From positions 1-64,000 of the forward strand of contig NZ_WQPN01000033.1 of assembly GCF_018785315.1 (NCBI RefSeq): 64,000 bases of DNA. The letters are read 5' to 3'. This document shows positions 58,966 to 64,000 of the stretch, in pieces (the stretch's first letter is position 1; every line of letters starts with the position of its first letter). Source of the DNA: Clostridium sp. MCC353. Its GTDB lineage: Bacteria; Bacillota; Clostridia; Lachnospirales; Lachnospiraceae. A program made the position numbers and the translations under genes. A model generated the notes under the pieces. The model ran no database searches, was not told the origin of the DNA, and saw nothing but the letters and a program-made list of their open reading frames with translations.

Positions 58966-59331
58966 TAAAGTTCCCCTCCGTTTTATCGTAATTTTACGAT
59001 ATTTTGTAAAAGTATTTTTATAAACGCTAAAAAAATTTAACATACCTATGTTAAATTCCAAAATCTTTGTTATGTAATTGTATTTTCTTCCAATTGATCT
59101 AACGTTATTATAACTCGTTCGTAATTATACGTCTACACTTTTTGAAAGATTTTTTAATTTTTTTTTAATTTGTAACCACTTTATTTGAAGTTTTCCTTAA
59201 TATTTTGAGTTATACATGGCTAATTATACGATATAAGCCCATTTTTGCCCCCTCGGATTATAATCAAAGTTTTAACAATATGTATCACTCCACCCAACGA
59301 TCGGAGTAAAAAGCTTCCATACACACAAAGC
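58966..59331 (-). promoter_or_regulatory. AT-rich leader and promoter region of the giant gene
   Basis: There is no gene in this region. Minus-strand TATAAT hexamers occur at 59107-59112 and 59124-59129, without a good -35. Transcription from there would give a leader of about 130 nt. ATCGTAATTTTACGAT (58985-59000) is a 7-bp-armed inverted repeat immediately upstream of the GGAGGGG ribosome binding site and could affect ribosome access. Long A/T runs occupy 59,145-59,175. Confidence 0.45.
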
Positions 59332-59432
59332 AAAAAAATTCCGGAAGGAGATAAAAAAATCCTTTTCAGGACGCTTCCTATCTCCTTTCGGAAAGGTTCA
59401 AACAGCTTTTACCGCTTACAATGAAGCTGTTT
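59332..59432 (-). terminator. Terminator of the molybdenum operon, with a second hairpin upstream
   Basis: A 15-bp stem (TTCCGGAAGGAGATA with TATCTCCTTTCGGAA, 59339-59393) is followed on the minus strand by TTTTTTTGC, a strong rho-independent signal. A second stem (AAACAGCTT with AAGCTGTTT, 59400-59432) lies between it and the stop codon at 59451. Confidence 0.85.
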
Positions 59433-59450
59433 CTTCTATATAATATGCGT

Positions 59451-59963
59451 TTACAATTCCAAATCCGTTCCACCAAACACAGCCTCCGCCTTTCGTGTCT
59501 TCCTGTCCACCTTAAACTGCGCAAATCCACGAAAACTTTCTGGCCGGTCTATTTTCCCCACAGTTATCACAACCGTAGTTTTTGTAATTGATTCAATCCT
59601 GGTATCCAAATTCTCCTCATCCTGATAAAGACCAGCGTCAGCCAGAGCATTTTCCAACAGATAGCTTACGGTATTCTCATTGATGGGAGGAACAATCCAT
59701 TCTCCTGAAGCGGGTGAAAGGTAATACCAGCGGCCCTGATCCATAATCCATCCTGTGTCCATACGGCCTTCTTCATCAAAATAATACCATTTACCATCAT
59801 CAATCAGCCAGCCGGAAGCAAAGGTTCCATCCTCCGTTTCATAGCGGAATCCGCCGTCCTCCGCCCGAACCCAGGTTCCTGCATAGGAAAGCGTCGTCTG
59901 TCCAAGAACCATAATAAGAATTGCGCCCATCATGGCCGCTGTATTTTTCTTAAACCGTCTCAT
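59451..59963 (-). CDS. Small secreted protein with choline-binding-type repeats
   Basis: The protein has 170 residues. The start is at 59963 (MRRFKKNTAA), with GGAGGG eight bases upstream. A signal peptide (MMGAILIMVLGQTTLSYA) is followed by two to three 20-residue aromatic repeats: GWLIDDGKWYYFDEEGRMDT, GWIMDQGRWYYLSPASGEW. These are the cell-wall/choline-binding repeats that attach proteins to teichoic acid or other wall polymers. The C-terminal 90 residues (TVSYLLENALADAG, TTVVITVGKIDRPESFRGFA, FKVDRKTRKAEAVFGG) match nothing I recognise. The gene overlaps the upstream nucleotidyltransferase by 14 bp and ends the operon, a strange position for a surface protein. Confidence 0.82.
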   Translation of the reverse strand: MRRFKKNTAAMMGAILIMVLGQTTLSYAGTWVRAEDGGFRYETEDGTFASGWLIDDGKWYYFDEEGRMDTGWIMDQGRWYYLSPASGEWIVPPINENTVSYLLENALADAGLYQDEENLDTRIESITKTTVVITVGKIDRPESFRGFAQFKVDRKTRKAEAVFGGTDLEL

Positions 59964-60537
59964 CTTCCATCCCTCCAAGCCTGATATCAATATCCACCAG
60001 CTCCTTTCCGTCCTCTACCTCATACAAATACAGGTCACTCAGATGTTTCCTGATCACCCTGCGTCCGCCCACATCACCGGTCAGATCCATCAACTCATCC
60101 CGGTACTTCATGGAAAATACAGCCGGATTGCCAAATTCCCCCTGATGGGTCAGACACCCCATCCCTTTTCCGCTTTTGCGCCATTCCCTGAGAAAGGCCA
60201 GCAGAGTTTCCCCAGTCAGATAAGGCTGGTCACATACCGCAAAACACACCGCATCCACAGAATCCTTTAAAGCGGGAAGGGCCAGATGAATGGAGTGGGA
60301 AATGCCCAGCTCCGTATCATAGTTATAAACCGCTTCAAATCCCCTCTTCTCCAACTCCTCCGCTATTTCCTCATACTGGGTGACCACAATCTTTTGTTCA
60401 AACGAGGAGGCAGGCAGTTCTTCCAGCCGGTCTGTTAAATGCCTGTACATTGGTTTCCCCGAAAAATGATATAAAAGCTTATTTCCCTGAAATCTGCGGC
60501 TGCTTCCTGCAGCCAAAAGTACTAATGCGAGCCCCAT
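59950..60537 (-). CDS. mocA: Molybdenum-cofactor nucleotidyltransferase (MobA/MocA-like)
   Basis: The protein has 195 residues of the NTP_transf_3 family. The nucleotide-binding loop is LAAGSSRRFQGNK (residues 8-20). The metal-binding Asp lies in VCFAVCDQPYLT, and the conserved GNPAVFS follows near residue 135. MocA adds CMP, and MobA GMP, to molybdopterin. Near a selenium-dependent molybdenum hydroxylase accessory gene and modABC, a cytidylyltransferase role is more likely, because hydroxylases use the cytosine dinucleotide form. It starts 27 bp after modC with a GAGGAGG ribosome binding site and overlaps the next gene. The sugar or nucleotide specificity cannot be proven from sequence. Confidence 0.8.
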   Translation of the reverse strand: MGLALVLLAAGSSRRFQGNKLLYHFSGKPMYRHLTDRLEELPASSFEQKIVVTQYEEIAEELEKRGFEAVYNYDTELGISHSIHLALPALKDSVDAVCFAVCDQPYLTGETLLAFLREWRKSGKGMGCLTHQGEFGNPAVFSMKYRDELMDLTGDVGGRRVIRKHLSDLYLYEVEDGKELVDIDIRLGGMEDETV

Positions 60538-60564
60538 ACCTTCCTCCTCTGATTGTGGTTTGTC

Positions 60565-61608
60565 CTATTTTTTCAAAAATAAAATGCTTTCTTCCGGAAC
60601 CACAAGTTCCTTGGGCAGCATTTCCAAATACTGCTCTTTCCATTCCCTTTTCGGGATTTTCCACCAGATACCGTTGTCCAGGATTACCGTCATCTCAAAC
60701 GGATCTTCCAACAGCCGCTTGGCCCTGCACGGTATCACGTTTACGCTGTCATCCGCCGTTCTCTTTCGAAAATAATGGGCACGGATACCGATATGGTCGA
60801 TTTCTTCTGGAACCTTTTCCGTAAATGTCAGCGTCGTCCCCCAAGAAGGCACTTCAACTTCATGGTTAGATATGGGGACTGCCTCCACGATATTTTTACA
60901 GCCGGTCAATTTCGCCGCCGCCACAACCTGGGGATTGGCAAACACTTCTTTGGTCTTCCCGGATACCACCATATTCCCCTGCTCCAGCACGTGAATATTC
61001 CGGCAGAACCTGTAAATCTCATCCCTGCTGTGAGTGACCATCAAAATATCCCCTTCATATTCCTTCAAAATGTTCAGCAAATCCAGTTGTATGCTCTCCT
61101 TGAGATAATAATCCAACGCGGAAAATGGTTCATCCAGCATCAGCACATCCGGTTCGGATGCCAATATCCGGGCCAGGGCCGCCCTCTGCTGCTGCCCTCC
61201 TGACAATCTTCCCGGATAATTATCAGCCAGATCCTCCACCTGCAAAAGCTTCATACAGCGCCCGGCATTCTCCTTCTTTTTCACACTGTCATGACCGGCG
61301 GCCCCGATTTCCACGTTCTGCCGCACCGTCATATTAGGAAACAGGGCGTAATTCTGGAACAAATAGCCCACTTTCCGGTCCTGCACCCTCAAATTAATCT
61401 TCTTTTCCGAATCAAACAACACCCTGCCGTTTAAGACGATCCGCCCCCGGTCTGGGGTCAGGATTCCGGCAATACATTTTAACGTCATGCTTTTTCCGCA
61501 GCCGGACGCCCCTAAAATCCCGTGGATTCCGCTGTTTTCATCGGTCTCAAAAGCGATCCGGAGAGTGATATCCTTCAGCTTCTTCTCAAAATCCACCTGT
61601 AAACTCAT
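60565..61608 (-). CDS. modC: Molybdate ABC transporter ATP-binding protein
   Basis: The protein has 347 residues. Walker A is GASGCGKS (33-40), the Q-loop Gln is in YLFQNYALF (about 85), the ABC signature is LSGGQQQR (135-142) and Walker B is VLMLDEP (155-161). The C-terminal part (CKNIVEAVPISNHEVEVPSWG, GIRAHYFRKR) is the regulatory region usual in ModC, where a TOBE/Mop-like domain can bind oxyanion. It energises ModB/ModA uptake of molybdate at the membrane. The start is 12 bp after the modB stop. Tungstate specificity (TupC/WtpC) cannot be excluded from sequence alone. Confidence 0.92.
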   Translation of the reverse strand: MSLQVDFEKKLKDITLRIAFETDENSGIHGILGASGCGKSMTLKCIAGILTPDRGRIVLNGRVLFDSEKKINLRVQDRKVGYLFQNYALFPNMTVRQNVEIGAAGHDSVKKKENAGRCMKLLQVEDLADNYPGRLSGGQQQRAALARILASEPDVLMLDEPFSALDYYLKESIQLDLLNILKEYEGDILMVTHSRDEIYRFCRNIHVLEQGNMVVSGKTKEVFANPQVVAAAKLTGCKNIVEAVPISNHEVEVPSWGTTLTFTEKVPEEIDHIGIRAHYFRKRTADDSVNVIPCRAKRLLEDPFEMTVILDNGIWWKIPKREWKEQYLEMLPKELVVPEESILFLKK

Positions 61609-61620
61609 ATCGGCTCTCCC

Positions 61621-62283
61621 TTATTCATATCTCTTTCTTCTTATTACATAGTAATTCATACAGCCTACGATCAGCAGGGACATCACTACAATAATTATAA
61701 CATAATCTCCCGCCCTGTCCATATTTCCTGCCGCAACTTCCGAATAAATGGCAAGCGGCAGGGTTCTGGTCTTCCCCGCTATATTTCCCGCAATCATGGC
61801 TGTGGCGCCAAATTCCCCAAGCCCTCTGGTAAATGACAGCACCCCGCCGGACAGCACGCCCGGCATGGCGGCAGGCATAATGATCTTCCTGAAAATCGTC
61901 CATTCCGAGAGCCCAAGGGTTCTTCCAGCATAAATCAGATTCTCATCCACCTGTTCAAACGCCCCTCTGGCAGAACGGTACATGAGGGGAAATGAAATCA
62001 AAACAGCCGCAAGCACTGTAGCTCCCCAGGAAAAGGCGATTTTAATCCCAAAATATTCTATGAAAAAGCGGCCGATAGGGCGCTTAACACCGAACAGATA
62101 GAGAAGAAAAAAGCCGGCCACCGTGGGAGGGAGCACCAGAGGAAGGGTTAAGATTCCGTCCAGGAACATTTTCCAGTTTTCATTTTTCATGTTGACGACA
62201 AATCTTGCCGCCGCGATTCCCAGAAAGAAGGTGATGCAGATTGCCGCCGATGCCGTTTTAATTGAAATCAACCATGAAGTCAT
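61621..62283 (-). CDS. modB: Molybdate ABC transporter permease
   Basis: The protein has 220 residues with five to six membrane spans (SAAICITFFLGIAAARFV, GILTLPLVLPPTVAGFFLLYL). The conserved EAA-type loop VDENLIYAGRTLGLSEWTIF is followed by KIIMPAAMPGVLSGG, which docks on ModC. The start was set at ATG 62283 (MTSWLISIKTA), with AAAGGA nine bases upstream, instead of the GTG at 62301. It forms the channel between ModA and ModC. It is separated from modA by a 22-bp minisatellite, unusual for a transport operon where modA and modB normally lie close together. Confidence 0.92.
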   Translation of the reverse strand: MTSWLISIKTASAAICITFFLGIAAARFVVNMKNENWKMFLDGILTLPLVLPPTVAGFFLLYLFGVKRPIGRFFIEYFGIKIAFSWGATVLAAVLISFPLMYRSARGAFEQVDENLIYAGRTLGLSEWTIFRKIIMPAAMPGVLSGGVLSFTRGLGEFGATAMIAGNIAGKTRTLPLAIYSEVAAGNMDRAGDYVIIIVVMSLLIVGCMNYYVIRRKRYE

Positions 62284-62312
62284 TTTCGAAAATCCTTTCA
62301 CGTTTTACTGTT

Positions 62313-62571
62313 AATGGCTTGGCCCTTTACTGTTAATGGCCTGGCCTCTTGCTGTTTATGGCCTGGCCTTTTGCTGTCACCGACCTGGCCCTTTACTGTT
62401 TGTAGCCTGGCCTTTTGCTGTCAACGGCCTGGCCCTTTACTGTTTATAGCCTGGCCTTTTGCTGTCAATAACCTAGCCCTTTACTGTTTATGGCCTGGCC
62501 TTTTAATGTAAATGACCTAGCATTTTAATACAGCCTTTTAATGCAGCCTTTTAATACAGCCTTTTAATCCC
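62313..62571 (-). repeat. 22-bp tandem minisatellite between modA and modB
   Basis: On the plus strand ten consecutive 22-bp units are seen (consensus like TATGGCCTGGCCTTTTGCTGTC), starting at 62313, 62335, 62357, 62379, 62401, 62423, 62445, 62467, 62489 and 62511. Units ending CTTTACTGTT tend to alternate with units ending TTTTGCTGTC, giving a 44-bp higher-order period. Three 13-bp units (GCCTTTTAATRCA type) follow at 62533, 62546 and 62559. The last includes the modA stop codon. There are no spacers, so this is not CRISPR. Confidence 0.92.
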
Positions 62572-63532
62572 CCAAATTCCCCGTAAACCCATACTTTTCA
62601 AACACTCCTATCGCCTCATCCGTCTGCAGAAACTTCACAAACTTCTCCGCCGCGTCTTTATGTTCAGAGGCCGAAACCACTCCCACCGGATAAATGACTT
62701 TTTTCGCCAAACTTCCCTCCGGCGCGTCGGCTGCCACTCTTACACGTTCCGTTGTGGCTGCATCCGTAGCGTACACAATCCCTGCGTCCGCACTGCCTTC
62801 CGCCACCCAATTTAAAACTTCCGTCACATTGGTTCCCAAACTGGCTTTTGCCGCAGCATCCTCCCATAAACCAAGACTTGTTAATGCCTCCTTCGCATAC
62901 TGCCCTGCCGGAACGCTGTCCGGATCGCCCAATGCGATAGAATCGGCATTGACAATATCCTCAAATGAGGTGATTTCTGAATCCGATCCCTCCGGTACGA
63001 TCAGAACAATCTTGTTCTCTAACAGCTCCACAATGCTGTCCCCGTCAACCATGGATTCTTCTTTTAAAGCATTCATCTGTTTCATAGCTGCCGACATGAA
63101 TACATCCGCTTCCAGCCCTTCCTCAATCTGGGTCTGGAGTTTTCCCGAACTGTCGTACGTCGCTTCCACCTTAATTCCCGGATATTTCGCTTCAAACATG
63201 GGGATCAATTCTTCATCATAAGAATACTTCAAGCTGGCCGCCGCCGCAATAAGAATTTTTGTCTCTCCCCCCGAATCTTTCCCTTCATCGGAGGCTTTCA
63301 CCACTTCTTTATCCTTATTTTCTTCCGTCTCAGACTTTGAATCCGCCTTAGAATCGGCCTCATTTCCCTCTCCCGCCTTCTTTTCCCCTGACGCTGCATT
63401 TCCGGTACTTTCCGTTTTACCCACGCCATCCACCGCAGTTCCCGTTTTCCCGCAGGCCGTTAACACTAACATAGACGCTATCGTAGCTGCCATCATAACC
63501 GCCGCCTTTTTCACCAAACTGTTTTTTCTCAT
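62564..63532 (-). CDS. modA: Molybdate ABC transporter substrate-binding lipoprotein
   Basis: The protein has 322 residues. ATG 63532 (MRKNSLVKKA) was chosen because AAGGAG lies 11 bases upstream; the longer frame is implausible. The lipoprotein signal ends at LTAC (Cys27). A Lys/Glu/Ser-rich linker of about 70 residues follows (KADSKSETEENKDKEVVKAS). The type II periplasmic binding domain begins at ILIAAAASLKYSYDEELIPM, with YDSSGKLQTQIEEGLEADVFMSA, DSIALGDPDSVPAGQYAKEA and EGSADAGIVYATDA, typical of ModA. It binds molybdate outside the cell and delivers it to ModBC. It has its own inverted-repeat operator upstream. Confidence 0.93.
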   Translation of the reverse strand: MRKNSLVKKAAVMMAATIASMLVLTACGKTGTAVDGVGKTESTGNAASGEKKAGEGNEADSKADSKSETEENKDKEVVKASDEGKDSGGETKILIAAAASLKYSYDEELIPMFEAKYPGIKVEATYDSSGKLQTQIEEGLEADVFMSAAMKQMNALKEESMVDGDSIVELLENKIVLIVPEGSDSEITSFEDIVNADSIALGDPDSVPAGQYAKEALTSLGLWEDAAAKASLGTNVTEVLNWVAEGSADAGIVYATDAATTERVRVAADAPEGSLAKKVIYPVGVVSASEHKDAAEKFVKFLQTDEAIGVFEKYGFTGNLGD

Positions 63533-63585
63533 AATTTTAACTCTCCTTTTCCTTCTCTCATTTTTACGCCCTCGTGGCAGCGCAT

Positions 63586-63616
63586 CGTTATTCTCGTTCA
63601 AGAATAACGTTATCAT
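63586..63616 (-). promoter_or_regulatory. Putative ModE-type operator and -10 element before modA
   Basis: CGTTATTCT (63586-63594) and AGAATAACG (63601-63609) form a perfect 9-bp inverted repeat with a 6-bp spacer. This resembles the CGTTAT...ATAACG ends of known ModE molybdate operators. On the minus strand TATGAT (63612-63617) sits just upstream, so a bound regulator would cover the transcription start. The position fits molybdate repression; the identity is inference. Confidence 0.45.
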
Positions 63617-63641
63617 AAAAAAACACTTTTTAAAGTGTTTT
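63611..63641 (-). terminator. Terminator overlapping the stop codon of the YqeB-like gene
   Basis: AAAACACTT and AAGTGTTTT (63620-63641) form a 9-bp stem with a 4-base loop. The TAA stop of the upstream gene is at 63630-63632 within it, and a T-run follows on the minus strand. It separates that gene from modA. Confidence 0.8.
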
Positions 63642-64000
63642 CTTATTTTCAAACCAAAAATGATGCAGAATCGCTTCCAGCACCCCGCCTCCAATCGCCG
63701 AAGCCTTATCTGAAATGCTGAAACAATTCTCCACATTCCCCCGCGGATCCACATCCCCGGACTTCATTCCGGTCTTCACCATCACTCCGTCCTGTAATAA
63801 TCCCCGGACAACTCCGCCAACCTGGGCGTAAACAGGCGAATCCCCGGAATATCCCACCAGATCCCCTTTTTCCACCAGATCCCCGATGGAAACGGTTCCC
63901 TTAAAAATCCCATCCGCCGTGGCTCTGATAATCCGTTCCTTGTCATATCCGCCGATCATTCCCGGCACTCCCGTATTGGGAATGGCGCTTCCGCTCCAGA
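63630..64000 (-). CDS. yqeB: YqeB-like selenium-dependent molybdenum hydroxylase accessory protein (C-terminal part)
   Basis: The frame remains open to the right edge (… WSGSAIPNTGVPGMIGGYD), so only the last 123 or so residues are present. The GTG at 63968 is not the true start. The conserved C-terminal pattern GYDKERIIRATADGIFKG, DLVEKGDLVGYSGDSPVYAQ, VGGVVRGLLQDGVMV, DVDPRG, NCFSISDKASAIGGGVLEAI is that of the EF2563/YqeB family. The family travels with selenium-dependent molybdenum hydroxylases (xanthine dehydrogenase-type) and is thought to help mature the labile selenium centre. The hydroxylase itself would lie beyond this edge. Its presence explains the adjacent modABC and MocA-like genes. 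Confidence 0.85.
   Translation of the reverse strand, partial: WSGSAIPNTGVPGMIGGYDKERIIRATADGIFKGTVSIGDLVEKGDLVGYSGDSPVYAQVGGVVRGLLQDGVMVKTGMKSGDVDPRGNVENCFSISDKASAIGGGVLEAILHHFWFENKKTL

Noticed and set aside
62314-62511. A plus-strand 65-codon frame across the minisatellite
   Set aside because: The 22-bp unit is not a multiple of three, the product is only a Trp/Cys/Leu pattern from the repeat, and no ribosome binding site is present.
62313-62571. CRISPR array
   Set aside because: Units are contiguous with no unique spacers and there are no cas genes.

Overview
The window looks like a chromosomal segment of a Gram-positive, anaerobic gut-type Clostridia, most likely a Lachnospiraceae member (Hungatella, Enterocloster or [Clostridium] symbiosum-like). 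The basis is moderate GC content, strong GGAGG ribosome binding sites, a class B sortase, an NfnAB-type electron-bifurcating enzyme, a two-iron superoxide reductase, a GGGtGRT protein pair, and genes of the selenium-dependent molybdenum hydroxylase type. Almost every gene lies on the minus strand. The exceptions are the superoxide reductase and an Rpn-type nuclease homologue.

Layout. Positions 1-5602 hold the N-terminal 1867 codons of an InlB-repeat/MucBP-type secreted surface protein that runs off the left edge. It is preceded by a small conserved Clostridial gene, and next to these lies a SARP/BTAD-type regulator (6317-7582) with a degenerate GGDEF-like tail. Positions 7900-17600 are ordinary metabolism and stress genes: superoxide reductase, the GGGtGRT/Fe-S scaffold pair, a HAD phosphatase, two MATE transporters, NfnB and NfnA, and an Rpn homologue. 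Several unusual palindromic intergenic elements lie here. Positions 17683-18811 are a divergent ThyX followed by DHFR.

Positions 19098-58965 form the centre of the window. One uninterrupted reading frame of 36.3 kb encodes a predicted secreted protein of 12,093 residues. It is followed on the same strand by a membrane-anchored family 5 solute-binding protein, a class B sortase and a secreted trigger-factor/FKBP-type lipoprotein. The giant has a signal peptide, two acidic linkers, at least 16 tandem copies of an approximately 300-residue module I cannot name, aromatic-rich islands, five SdrD_B-like domains (one interrupted by an approximately 340-residue coiled coil) and a C-terminal anchor with an NPKMG motif. 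I read the four genes as a dedicated surface cassette: a wall-anchored fibre, its sortase, a folding factor and an accessory binding protein. This is my best candidate for an undescribed system.

Positions 59451-64000 are a molybdenum locus: the end of a YqeB-like gene, modA, modB, modC, a MobA/MocA-like nucleotidyltransferase and, overlapping it, a small secreted protein with choline-binding-type repeats. A ModE-like inverted repeat precedes modA, and a 22-bp minisatellite separates modA from modB. No tRNA, rRNA, CRISPR array or intact insertion sequence was seen.
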